A stretch of 64,000 nucleotides of DNA. Origin: Neobacillus massiliamazoniensis. GTDB taxonomy: Bacteria > Bacillota > Bacilli > Bacillales > Cytobacillaceae. Shown here piece by piece: positions 8,596-16,119 of this stretch. Position 1 is the stretch's first letter, and each line of letters begins with the position of its first letter. Made by a program: the position numbers and the translations under genes. The notes below the pieces were generated by a model. The model had not been told where the DNA came from, made no database searches, and saw only the letters and a list, made by a program, of their open reading frames with translations. The stretch covers positions 930,001 to 994,000 of the forward strand of contig NZ_CVRB01000002.1 of NCBI RefSeq assembly GCF_001048695.1, given 5' to 3'.

Positions 8596-8640
8596 TGAAA
8601 CCGCTATCTGGTTTGAATTTTTTTTACGGTAAAGTATGCT
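8596..8640 (+). promoter_or_regulatory. Candidate cre (CcpA) site and promoter of pta
   Basis: TGAAACCGCTATCT at 8596-8609 matches the catabolite-response consensus except at one position. Just downstream, TTGAAT (8613-8618) and TATGCT (8635-8640), spaced 16 bp, form a plausible sigma-A promoter. In B. subtilis pta is activated by CcpA from an upstream cre, so the placement is sensible. Neither site is proven. Confidence 0.55.
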
Positions 8641-8674
8641 AATATTACAAGTTCTACTAAGGGAGGATACATAC

Positions 8675-9646
8675 ATGAGTGATTTGTTTGAAGGGTTAAA
8701 GCAAAAGATTTCTGGCCGTAATCTGAAAATCGTGTTTCCGGAAGGATTGGACGCGCGGATTTTAACAGCTGCCGGCAGATTGGCTAAAGAAAATCTAGTA
8801 ACACCGATTTTAGTAGGAAATATTGAAGAGGTTCAAGAGAAGGCAAAAGAGCTTGGTATTTCTTTGGATGCTGCTGAAATCTATGATCCGAAAAGCTATT
8901 TTGCGATGGATGAGCTCGTTTCTGCCTTCGTTGAGCGCAGAAAAGGGAAAGCAACGGAAGAGGATGCACGAAAAATTTTATTAGATGAAAACTATTTTGG
9001 AACGATGCTTGTTTATTTAAATAAAGCGGACGGGCTTGTCAGCGGTGCGGCCCACTCTACTGCTGATACGGTTCGCCCTGCCTTGCAAATTATTAAAACA
9101 AAACAAGGTGTTACCAAAACGTCAGGTGTTTTCATCATGGTACGTAATGATGAAAAATATGTCTTCGCTGATTGCGCGATTAATATAGCTCCGGATAGCC
9201 GCGATTTAGCGGAAATTGCTATTGAAAGTGCGAAAACGGCGAACATGTTCGATATTGAACCGCGCGTTGCGATGTTAAGCTTTTCAACGAAGGGCTCAGC
9301 GAAATCCCAAGAAACGGATAAGGTCAATGAGGCTGTGGCAGAAGCGAAACGCCGCGACCCATCACTTATGATTGATGGTGAGTTCCAGTTTGACGCCGCC
9401 TTTGTTCCATCTGTTGCAAAAAGCAAAGCACCGGGTTCGCAAATCCAGGGCGACGCGAAGGTATTTATTTTCCCAAGCTTAGAGGCAGGAAACATCGGCT
9501 ATAAAATTGCCCAGCGCCTAGGCGGCTTTGAAGCTGTTGGCCCAATTTTACAAGGCTTAAACAAGCCTGTAAATGACCTCTCCCGCGGCTGTAACGATGA
9601 AGATGTTTACAAGCTTGCGCTGATCACTGCAGCACAAGGATTGTAA
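8675..9646 (+). CDS. pta: Phosphate acetyltransferase Pta
   Basis: This 323-residue protein equals the B. subtilis Pta length. It interconverts acetyl-CoA and acetyl phosphate in overflow acetate metabolism. Landmarks are KIVFPEGLDARIL at the N-terminus, SGAAHSTADTVRPALQIIKT in the middle, and the C-terminal GPILQGLNKPVNDLSRGC. The ATG at 8675 follows GGGAGG by a good distance; an in-frame ATG 39 bp upstream lies in the promoter region and is rejected. Confidence 0.97.
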   Translation: MSDLFEGLKQKISGRNLKIVFPEGLDARILTAAGRLAKENLVTPILVGNIEEVQEKAKELGISLDAAEIYDPKSYFAMDELVSAFVERRKGKATEEDARKILLDENYFGTMLVYLNKADGLVSGAAHSTADTVRPALQIIKTKQGVTKTSGVFIMVRNDEKYVFADCAINIAPDSRDLAEIAIESAKTANMFDIEPRVAMLSFSTKGSAKSQETDKVNEAVAEAKRRDPSLMIDGEFQFDAAFVPSVAKSKAPGSQIQGDAKVFIFPSLEAGNIGYKIAQRLGGFEAVGPILQGLNKPVNDLSRGCNDEDVYKLALITAAQGL

Positions 9647-9659
9647 TATAATGAGGGTA

Positions 9660-9692
9660 AGCCGGTCCTGTTTGGGGCTGGCTCTTTATTTT
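9660..9692 (+). terminator. Rho-independent terminator of pta
   Basis: An imperfect stem, AGCCGGTCC against GGGGCTGGCT, is followed by CTTTATTTTT, 13 bp after the pta stop. Confidence 0.75.
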
Positions 9693-9711
9693 TAAAAGAA
9701 AAGAAAGTATA

Positions 9712-9882
9712 AATTTCGACTTCGAGAATTGTCTAGCTCCAGGCGCCCAGCGCCTAGTGTACTTCGCTCTTCTCCCTACGATAAGTCAACATCGGATCGC
9801 TTGCGCTCTCCGTGTTTCCTTTATCTCAGTCGAAGCGCTCCAGTCCATACGGCGCTAAACGGGCGCCTTGCGCTTTTCTTAT
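9712..9882. repeat. Dispersed repeat, family A, variant copy
   Basis: It carries the tail TTCGACTTCGAGAATTGTC and the word AGCTCCAGGCGCC at one end, and GCGCCTTGCGCTTTTCTTAT at the other. Both are shared with the family A repeats, but the middle is different. Together with the pta terminator it occupies most of the 305-bp gap before lipL. Confidence 0.65.
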
Positions 9883-9951
9883 AAAGCCAGTTTAACTAAA
9901 CAGCAGGATTTTGTTAAAATAACCTTAATTCATTCGTAAGGAGCTGCTAAA

Positions 9952-10767
9952 ATGAAAAGCTTGCTATATCAGCCTGAGTGGCGGGTCATTGATCAGTCTG
10001 CTGTGGGTACGCATTTTCTCGCGCTGCAGTCATTTGCCACCGACGACACCTTGTGTGCGTCTGTAGGGACTGGCCAAGCACCCGCGACAGTACGGACATG
10101 GGTCCATCAAAATACTATTGTTTTAGGCATTCAGGATACAAAACTGCCATTCTTGCAGGCAGGGGTGGAATTTCTTGCCCAGCAGGGATTTAAGTCCATT
10201 GTCCGGAATTCGGGTGGATTAGCAGTCGTTCTCGATGAAGGGGTTTTGAACATCTCGTTAATTTTGCCGGAATCGGAAAAAGGTATCGACATAAACCGCG
10301 GCTATGATACGATGTTGCAGCTGATTCAAGAGATGTTTGCCGATTTTCCGAAGCAAATTGAGGCACGAGAAATTGTTGGCTCTTATTGTCCCGGAAGCTA
10401 CGATCTCAGTATTGATGGAAAAAAATTCGCCGGTATATCCCAACGTCGCTTAAAAAAAGGCGTAGCCGTTCAAATATATCTTTGTGTGAGTGGCAGTGGC
10501 AGCAAGCGCGCCGAGTTAATTCAGCAGTTTTATAGGATGGCCATGCAAGGGGAACAAACCAAATTTTCTTACCCCGAAATTGTGCCGGATGTCATGGCCT
10601 CTCTATCGGAACTGTTAGGGGAAAATATAACGGTGTCTGATTGTCTTCTCAGACTCTTACATCAATTAAAAAGCAATTGTGATCATCTTTATGCCGGGCA
10701 ATTGAATAGCTATGAAATGGAGCTGTTTCCCGGCTATTATCAAAGAATCGTTGAACGGAATCAATAG
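9952..10767 (+). CDS. lipL: Octanoyl-[GcvH]:protein N-octanoyltransferase LipL
   Basis: This 271-residue protein of the lipoate-ligase fold (YwfL family) moves octanoyl or lipoyl groups from GcvH to the E2 subunits of 2-oxoacid dehydrogenases. The RNSGGLAV motif (Arg85), the acyl-acceptor Cys146 in [11 protein letters not shown], and the conserved Lys158 in DGKKFAG are present. The order pta-lipL-rsfA is the same as in B. subtilis. AAGGAG precedes the ATG. Confidence 0.93.
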   Translation: MKSLLYQPEWRVIDQSAVGTHFLALQSFATDDTLCASVGTGQAPATVRTWVHQNTIVLGIQDTKLPFLQAGVEFLAQQGFKSIVRNSGGLAVVLDEGVLNISLILPESEKGIDINRGYDTMLQLIQEMFADFPKQIEAREIVGSYCPGSYDLSIDGKKFAGISQRRLKKGVAVQIYLCVSGSGSKRAELIQQFYRMAMQGEQTKFSYPEIVPDVMASLSELLGENITVSDCLLRLLHQLKSNCDHLYAGQLNSYEMELFPGYYQRIVERNQ

Positions 10768-10769
10768 TA

Positions 10770-10803
10770 AAAAGCCGTAAATCTTAAGTGATTTACGGCT
10801 TTT
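10770..10803. terminator. Bidirectional terminator between lipL and rsfA
   Basis: A perfect 14-bp inverted repeat, AAAAGCCGTAAATC/GATTTACGGCTTTT with a 6-nt loop, lies between two convergent genes. The A-run and T-run allow it to serve both strands. Confidence 0.93.
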
Positions 10804-10812
10804 GTTTGAATT

Positions 10813-11547
10813 CTACTCTGCTACTTTTTCTAAATTCCCATTGCGATCCATTTTGAATTTTGTAGCTGGTCTTTCCTCTTCCTCGAATAAAACAAGCTTG
10901 CGTGCCCGATTCATGATTTTCATCAATGTCTCGTAATCTTCCTGCATGGTTTCAGAATTTTCCTCTAGACCATTGATTTTTGCAGACAATTCTTCATTGT
11001 GGGCTTTAATCTCGGCTACTTCTCTTTTCAATCTTTCATTCTCATTTTTTAACGCTTCATTTTGCAGATTGGCATGATGAAAGTTTTGCAAATAATCGAT
11101 AACCTTATCAAGCGTAAGACCTGTTGTTGCAGGAGTCCTATAGCTTTGAACGACAGGCTGTACATATACCTCCCCTGCCATTTCTACCGCTAAATCCTCT
11201 CTTTCAAGTACTTCTTGAACAGTTTCAGCCGGTATAGGTAAGGTGTCCAATTCTTCGGTATGTGAGACCGGAGGACTGTATAGTAATTTTTTCTTGCCGC
11301 CTTGGTCTTTTCCTAAAATTCGTTGTCGTTGTTTCCGCTGTTTTTTTGATAATTGCAATGCTTTTTCATAGCGGTGGCGGACGACAGCGTTCCACCTAAA
11401 GCCACAGGCTGCAGAAGTACGGTTCAGCTTGTCGCCGACCTCTTCGAAAGCGTTGAGCTGGGTGCTTCCCTCTCGAACATGCCTGAGAACAGTCTCAGCC
11501 AAAAGTAAATCATTCTCATCTGTCCATGCATCTTGACGAACTTTCAT
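10813..11547 (-). CDS. rsfA: Prespore regulator RsfA-like DNA-binding protein
   Basis: This 244-residue protein has an N-terminal Myb/SANT-like segment ([15 protein letters not shown], then [16 protein letters not shown], residues ~7-60). A basic Lys/Arg/Gln-rich stretch follows, and there is a long coiled coil at about residues 150-215 with Leu/Glu heptads. In B. subtilis RsfA is a prespore-specific modulator of sigma-F genes. The neighbours (lipL before, ywfO after) match the B. subtilis order. It is convergent with lipL. Confidence 0.9.
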   Translation of the reverse strand: MKVRQDAWTDENDLLLAETVLRHVREGSTQLNAFEEVGDKLNRTSAACGFRWNAVVRHRYEKALQLSKKQRKQRQRILGKDQGGKKKLLYSPPVSHTEELDTLPIPAETVQEVLEREDLAVEMAGEVYVQPVVQSYRTPATTGLTLDKVIDYLQNFHHANLQNEALKNENERLKREVAEIKAHNEELSAKINGLEENSETMQEDYETLMKIMNRARKLVLFEEEERPATKFKMDRNGNLEKVAE

Positions 11548-11916
11548 TTGATCAACTCCCTAAAATAATTAATGTTTTTAAAAGTTCTAGTCTTAGCATG
11601 GACAAGTTTTTTAGTCTTTATACCAATATCGTTAAAAGGATAGTAGATTTTTAATCAAGAATAATTTCGACTTCGAGAATGGCAAAGATCCGTAAGAGTA
11701 AGCTTTGGCGTGAGAGGTATCTTTCGCTTTTTTATTAAATATTGTATCTTGCATTGAAAACGGAGAAAGCGTAAAATACCTAAGGAGTTATGCTGTCAGT
11801 TTTTTGGATAAATGTTTACGTGCCATTTGGAGGCGCAGTTGAATTTATCCTTTCTTACAAGCTAAAATAATGATGAAATGGTTAAATAGATTGACCGAGA
11901 GAAAGGGTTGTCAGAA
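11548..11916. other. Gene-free stretch with a repeat fragment
   Basis: AT-rich sequence. At about 11660-11735 it contains ATTTCGACTTCGAGAATGG and nearby words related to the tail of the family A repeats. The rsfA promoter must lie near 11550-11650 on the minus strand. I see no coding region, strong terminator or recognised RNA here. Confidence 0.5.
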
Positions 11917-12138
11917 ATGTCGAATGAATTCCGTGTTTGCGATGATTGTCAGGCCGTAAATTTAAAGACATTAATCCCTCGATTAAAAGAGGTAGATCCG
12001 GAAGCTGAAATTAAAATTGGCTGCCAATCATATTGCGGACCAGGTCGGAAAAAGACGTTCGCTTTTGTCAACAATCGTCCGGTTGCTGCCTTAACGGAAG
12101 AGGAATTAATTGAGAAAGTCAATAAAAAGATTAAATAA
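11917..12138 (+). CDS. DUF1450 family small Cys protein
   Basis: This 73-residue protein has CDDC near the N-terminus and [21 protein letters not shown], the DUF1450 (YuzB-like) pattern of paired cysteines that suggests a metal or redox role; function unknown. The ATG at 11917 is preferred because AGAAAGGG is then 9 bp upstream; an in-frame TTG at 11908 would sit on the ribosome-binding site. Confidence 0.85.
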   Translation: MSNEFRVCDDCQAVNLKTLIPRLKEVDPEAEIKIGCQSYCGPGRKKTFAFVNNRPVAALTEEELIEKVNKKIK

Positions 12139-12171
12139 TCACCTTTTGTAGCATACATGGGTGATTTTTCT
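12137..12171 (+). terminator. Terminator after the DUF1450 gene
   Basis: A 7-bp stem AATCACC/GGTGATT with a long loop is followed by TTTTC, at the stop codon. Confidence 0.6.
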
Positions 12172-12270
12172 TTGGTCCAGAATTGTCGAAATCTCCCGTA
12201 GAATTTTGCTGAAAAAAGGGTGATTTTTGGGATATAATAGAAACACATGTAATGGAAGGTTGGGTTGCCC

Positions 12271-13572
12271 ATGGCTTATGCGACGGAAAAATTAGATGAA
12301 GAAAAAGTTTTTAAAGATCCCGTACATCGTTATGTTCACGTCCGTGACCGAGTGATTTGGGATTTAATCGGGACGAAAGAGTTCCAGCGCCTCCGTCGAA
12401 TCAAGCAGCTGGGTACCACGTTTTTAACCTTTCACGGTGCCGAACACAGCCGCTTCAACCATTCTCTTGGCGTATATGAAATTGTCCGCCGCATCATCGA
12501 TGATGTGTTTGCTGGCCGACCCGAATGGAATGATGATGACCGTCTTCTAACTCTATGTGCCGCACTTTTACATGATTTGGGGCATGGTCCTTTTTCCCAT
12601 TCATTTGAAAAGGTATTTGATTTTGACCACGAGGACTTCACCCGCAAGATTATTGAAGGGGAAACAGAAGTGAATCAAGTGCTGACGAAGGTGAGTGCGG
12701 ACTTTCCGAAACAGGTGGCAGAGGTCATCGCCAAAACGTCGGAAAAGAAGCTGGTCATAAGCCTCATTTCAAGCCAAATTGATGCGGACCGGATGGATTA
12801 TCTGCAGCGGGACGCCTATTATACCGGGGTAAGCTACGGACATTTTGATATGGAACGGATATTGCGCGTCATGCGGCCGAGAGAGGACCAGGCTGTCATT
12901 AAGCAAAGCGGCATGCATGCGGTCGAGGACTATATTATGAGCCGCTATCAAATGTACTGGCAGGTCTACTTCCATCCAGTCTCAAGAAGTGCCGAAGTCA
13001 TCTTATCGAAAATATTGCACCGTGCCAAAGATTTATTTGCGCAAAACTTTGCTTTTAAACATGAACCGCTCCACTTTTATTCTTTTTTCCATGAAAAAGT
13101 GACCTTAGAAGACTATTTAAAATTAGATGAAGCGATCATGTTCTACTATTTTCAAATATGGCAGGAAGAGGCTGACCCTATTTTAAGCGATTTATGCAAG
13201 CGGTTTGTCAATCGGAATTTATTTAAGTATGCCGAATTTGACCCGGCGAAGGAATATAAAAAGCTGGCGAAATTGACCAATCTTTTTGAAAAGGCCGGAA
13301 TAGACCCAGAATATTATTTGGTCGTCGATTCCTCCTCCGACCTACCGTATGATTTTTACCGTCCTGGTGAAGAAGAGGAGCGTCTTCCGATTCACCTATT
13401 AATGAAAAACGGAGAATTAAAGGAATTTTCCCGGGAATCAGAGATTGTCGATGCCATTTCCGGAAAAAGAAGGACCGACCATAAGCTCTATTATCCGGCT
13501 GACTTGATCCTGGATGATGACGCTTCGGAAATGAACAAGCAAATACGTAAGCTATTAGACATAGAAAATTGA
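12271..13572 (+). CDS. ywfO: HD-domain phosphohydrolase YwfO
   Basis: This 433-residue HD-superfamily enzyme, related to dGTPases and SAMHD1-type triphosphohydrolases, has HSRFNHSLGV followed by LLHDLGHGPFSHSFE with the HD metal ligands, then SSQIDADRMDYLQRDAYYTG. The likely role is nucleotide triphosphate hydrolysis, and the substrate is not readable from sequence. ATG 12271 is chosen (GGAAGG 11 bp upstream); an in-frame TTG at 12265 is also possible. ywgA follows after 31 bp. Confidence 0.9.
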   Translation: MAYATEKLDEEKVFKDPVHRYVHVRDRVIWDLIGTKEFQRLRRIKQLGTTFLTFHGAEHSRFNHSLGVYEIVRRIIDDVFAGRPEWNDDDRLLTLCAALLHDLGHGPFSHSFEKVFDFDHEDFTRKIIEGETEVNQVLTKVSADFPKQVAEVIAKTSEKKLVISLISSQIDADRMDYLQRDAYYTGVSYGHFDMERILRVMRPREDQAVIKQSGMHAVEDYIMSRYQMYWQVYFHPVSRSAEVILSKILHRAKDLFAQNFAFKHEPLHFYSFFHEKVTLEDYLKLDEAIMFYYFQIWQEEADPILSDLCKRFVNRNLFKYAEFDPAKEYKKLAKLTNLFEKAGIDPEYYLVVDSSSDLPYDFYRPGEEEERLPIHLLMKNGELKEFSRESEIVDAISGKRRTDHKLYYPADLILDDDASEMNKQIRKLLDIEN

Positions 13573-13603
13573 TCTGTTTAAATGGAGTAGGAGTTGACGA
13601 AAG

Positions 13604-14113
13604 GTGTTAAAGGATCATGCAAAGGTGATGCAGGCCATTTTAGTTTCCGGTGAAATTATCGGGAGAAAAAAGCTGCAAAAGATGATTTACATTGCAAAAA
13701 AAGTAGATTTTCCATTCCAGGAGAGGTTCCAGTTCCATTTTTACGGACCTTATTCCGAGGAATTAACGTTACGGGTTGAAGAGCTTTGTAATATGGGATT
13801 TTTAAATGAAGTGAAGGAAAAAAAGGGCGGTTACTTCCAATATCGCTACACCCTGACCGAGGACGGAAAAGAGTTTTTAAGTATGAATGAAGTAGACATG
13901 CCGTTTTTACAAGATTGCTTTACCGATATGAACGGACGGAATGCTAGATTTCTCGAGCTTGTTTCAACGGTTTTATATTTTGATAACCTTGCAAAAGAAG
14001 AAGTGGCGGACAAGGTGTTCACCTTAAAAAGCAGCCAGCGCTACACCGAGGCAGAAATCGATGAGGCGTACTCATACATTGAAGGATTAAAACAAAAAGC
14101 TAAGCTCCTCTAG
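13604..14113 (+). CDS. ywgA: YwgA family protein
   Basis: This 169-residue protein begins with a winged-helix-like segment (GRKKLQKMIYIAKKVDFPF, FHFYGPYSEELTLRVEEL), similar to the SocA/Panacea-type antitoxin fold seen in YwgA. There is no known function. It uses a GTG start with AGGAG 11 bp upstream. Its place after ywfO and before ywhB-ywhD repeats the B. subtilis order. The stop codon lies in the loop of its terminator. Confidence 0.85.
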   Translation: MLKDHAKVMQAILVSGEIIGRKKLQKMIYIAKKVDFPFQERFQFHFYGPYSEELTLRVEELCNMGFLNEVKEKKGGYFQYRYTLTEDGKEFLSMNEVDMPFLQDCFTDMNGRNARFLELVSTVLYFDNLAKEEVADKVFTLKSSQRYTEAEIDEAYSYIEGLKQKAKLL

Positions 14114-14129
14114 TAGGGCTTAGCTTTTT
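14094..14129 (+). terminator. Terminator of ywfO-ywgA
   Basis: A perfect 12-bp stem AAAAAGCTAAGC/GCTTAGCTTTTT with a 12-nt loop overlaps the last codons of ywgA. Confidence 0.9.
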
Positions 14130-14162
14130 GTACTTCACGCTGGTTCGACTAGATTTGTGGTG

Positions 14163-14301
14163 ATAACCACTTTTCTATTGTCCAGCTCCAGCGCCTAGCC
14201 CCTCGGGTCATAAGCCACTCCCCAAACGAAGGCAAAAAGCGCCTTCTTTTTGGAAGCGTCTTATGCCTGTCGGGGTTGACCAAGGCGCTTCCGCTTTTCT
14301 A
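14163..14301. repeat. Dispersed palindromic repeat, family A, reverse orientation
   Basis: It runs from TTGTCCAGCTCCAGCGCC to AAGGCGCTTCCGCTTTTCTA. An inner hairpin is visible (GGTCATAAGCC ... GTCTTATGCC around a central CTTCTTTTTGG core). It occupies the gap between the convergent ywgA and ywhB genes, and its last bases form the ywhB stop codon. Confidence 0.85.
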
Positions 14302-14484
14302 TTTGTCGCTTGCTCTTACTCCGGCAACGGCGTAATGATTTTTTGACATTTCTTCAATAAAAACGGTGATGTTTTCCTTTGGTGCTCCAGTTGTTTCGCT
14401 GACCGCATCAGTCACTTTTTCCACTAGCGCCTTTTTCTGGTCGTCTGTACGACCTTCGAGCATTTTGACTGTAACATATGGCAT
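14299..14484 (-). CDS. ywhB: 4-oxalocrotonate tautomerase-like protein YwhB
   Basis: This 61-residue protein begins MPYVTVKMLEGR, so the mature N-terminus is the catalytic Pro1 of the 4-OT superfamily; Arg12 is also present. It is a promiscuous tautomerase whose natural substrate is unknown. The start at 14484 is fixed by the Pro requirement and an AAAGGAGGGAT site; the long in-frame upstream extension is not real. The TAG stop overlaps the first bases of a family A repeat. Confidence 0.93.
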   Translation of the reverse strand: MPYVTVKMLEGRTDDQKKALVEKVTDAVSETTGAPKENITVFIEEMSKNHYAVAGVRASDK

Positions 14485-14655
14485 GGGGATCCCTCCTTTA
14501 TTGATTCTCGAGTTTAGTTTTTCATAAAAGGAGAAAAAGCGCAAGAAACCATCTATCATTTTCTTTTTTGGTAGGACTTCATGTATACTAAAAAGGAAAA
14601 TAAAAGAAGAAGTGGCGGATAAGGAAAATCCGTTAATCTCAGGGAGGAGAATGAT

Positions 14656-15306
14656 ATGGGAGGATTTCATCTTGCTTATCCACTTAAAGACATTCCATAT
14701 GTCGCGATTACGCTAATTTTGGCCTTCACATTTCATGAGTTTGCTCATGCCTATGTTGCTTATAAATTCGGGGATATGACCGCAAAAAAGCAAGGACGTT
14801 TGACGTTAAATCCCATCCAACATCTTGACCCAATCGGGACGCTGTTAATTTTTATTGCTGGCTTTGGCTGGGCGCGCCCTGTGCCGGTCAACCGTTTTTA
14901 CTTTAAAAAGCCGCGCCTTGCCGGTGTGCTTGTATCGATTGCAGGACCCTTGAGCAATCTCATCCTAGCATCGCTTGGCTTTATTGTCGGCTATGCCTTT
15001 AGCAGATTTGGAGCTCCTTCAAGTAATTTTATTTATTTTTTAAACTTATTTATTCAATTAAATGTGGTTCTGTTTGTTTTTAACCTGCTGCCATTCCCAC
15101 CGCTCGACGGCTACCGGGTTCTCGAAGATCTGGCTCCAAATGAAGTGCGGGCGAAAATGACGCAATATGAACAATACGGGTCTCTTATTTTTTTAGTATT
15201 CGTAATTACGCCGCTCAGCAATTACACGATTCAGCCTATTTTTAATATAGTAGTACCATGGGTGTTAGGTGGATTAAGCAATTTCTTTTATCAATTTTTT
15301 TTCTAA
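14656..15306 (+). CDS. ywhC: Site-2-protease-like membrane metalloprotease YwhC
   Basis: This 216-residue M50-family (rhomboid-unrelated) membrane peptidase has [14 protein letters not shown] with the HExxH zinc motif in the first membrane helix, and [13 protein letters not shown] with the third ligand Asp. There are four to five membrane segments. The substrate is unknown. GGGAGGAGA precedes the ATG. ywhD follows after 18 bp in the same unit. Confidence 0.93.
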   Translation: MGGFHLAYPLKDIPYVAITLILAFTFHEFAHAYVAYKFGDMTAKKQGRLTLNPIQHLDPIGTLLIFIAGFGWARPVPVNRFYFKKPRLAGVLVSIAGPLSNLILASLGFIVGYAFSRFGAPSSNFIYFLNLFIQLNVVLFVFNLLPFPPLDGYRVLEDLAPNEVRAKMTQYEQYGSLIFLVFVITPLSNYTIQPIFNIVVPWVLGGLSNFFYQFFF

Positions 15307-15324
15307 CTGGGGGGTAGAGCATAT

Positions 15325-15828
15325 ATGGATGAAAAAAAGAAAATGGGCTTTAATATTATAAAAAGCGATCCAACGGACGGGCATAAGGGCTACGGAAAGG
15401 GTGCCTTGAGCCTTGATAATGTTTCGCCTGTCATCATTGATGTTGAATCAGGTGATGCGGTCATTGATATCGGTGCAATGCATGCTCGCAGTGCGGTCGA
15501 AAAAGGCATTAAATTTTTGCCAAATAAAGAAGAAGTGCCGAACGGCAAACCGTATTGGCTCGTCTGGGTTACGATTGACCGGAGAGTGGACGGTCCTTAT
15601 TATGCAGGGGTGACCGCTTGTGAAATGACGGTGGACCGGGAAATCCGCCGCGGCTACAAGTCACTTCCTGAGCATGTGAATCGGATGGATAAATCGCTGA
15701 AACGACACATCATCGTTGACCACATGGATGAGAAATCGAAGAAAATTTTAGCCGATTTCCTCCGTGGACACAATGAACAGCTTTGGAACCATTCCTCTGA
15801 TGAACTGAAAAAAAGCTTATTAGTGTAA
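15325..15828 (+). CDS. ywhD: YwhD family protein
   Basis: This 167-residue protein is homologous in pattern to YwhD of Bacillus (KMGFNIIKSDPTDGHKGYG, IDIGAMHARSAVEKGIKF, NGKPYWLVWVTIDR). It has no signal peptide or membrane segment, and its function is unknown. Its position directly after ywhC is conserved. The ribosome-binding site is GGGGGGTAGAG. Confidence 0.9.
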   Translation: MDEKKKMGFNIIKSDPTDGHKGYGKGALSLDNVSPVIIDVESGDAVIDIGAMHARSAVEKGIKFLPNKEEVPNGKPYWLVWVTIDRRVDGPYYAGVTACEMTVDREIRRGYKSLPEHVNRMDKSLKRHIIVDHMDEKSKKILADFLRGHNEQLWNHSSDELKKSLLV

Positions 15829-15900
15829 CAATAGTCATTGTAGTTTTTAGATAAAATGGTAAAATAATATCTAATGTGGAAAACACAGGTAATCTAGGAC

Positions 15901-15938
15901 ACAAAAAAGCTTCGGAGTGATTCCGGAGCTTTTTTGTT
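15901..15938. terminator. Bidirectional terminator between ywhD and pbpG
   Basis: A long inverted repeat, ACAAAAAAGCTTCGGA/TCCGGAGCTTTTTTGT with a small loop, has an A-run and a T-run on both sides. It can end ywhD and, read in reverse, pbpG. Confidence 0.88.
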
Positions 15939-15949
15939 TTTAACTTTGG

Positions 15950-16084
15950 TTATGCGCAACTTTAAGACGGTTATCCACAACTTTTATGAAGTTATCCACG
16001 ACTTTAAGGTGGTTATCCACAGTTTTTATGAAGTTATCCGCAACTTTCAGACGGCCATACGCAACTTTTATGCAGCTATCCACT
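15950..16084. repeat. Seven-unit 21-bp array of DnaA-box-like sequences
   Basis: A 9-mer resembling the DnaA box begins at 15950, 15971, 15992, 16013, 16034, 16055 and 16076, an exact 21-bp period. The words are TTATGCGCA, TTATCCACA, TTATCCACG, TTATCCACA, TTATCCGCA, CCATACGCA and CTATCCACT. Two are perfect DnaA boxes and two differ from one at a single base. Between the boxes the fill is mostly AACTTTTATGAAG or ACTTTAAGGTGG. A 144-codon open frame running through it gives a 7-residue repeat and is not thought to be a gene. Confidence 0.85.
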
Positions 16085-16119
16085 ACTCAAGGGCACTCCA
16101 TCCGACAGTAACCCCTTCC

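Noticed and set aside
12183-12190. Spo0A box (TTGTCGAA) before ywfO
   Set aside because: An 8-mer is expected about twice by chance in this much sequence, and no sporulation link for ywfO is known to me.
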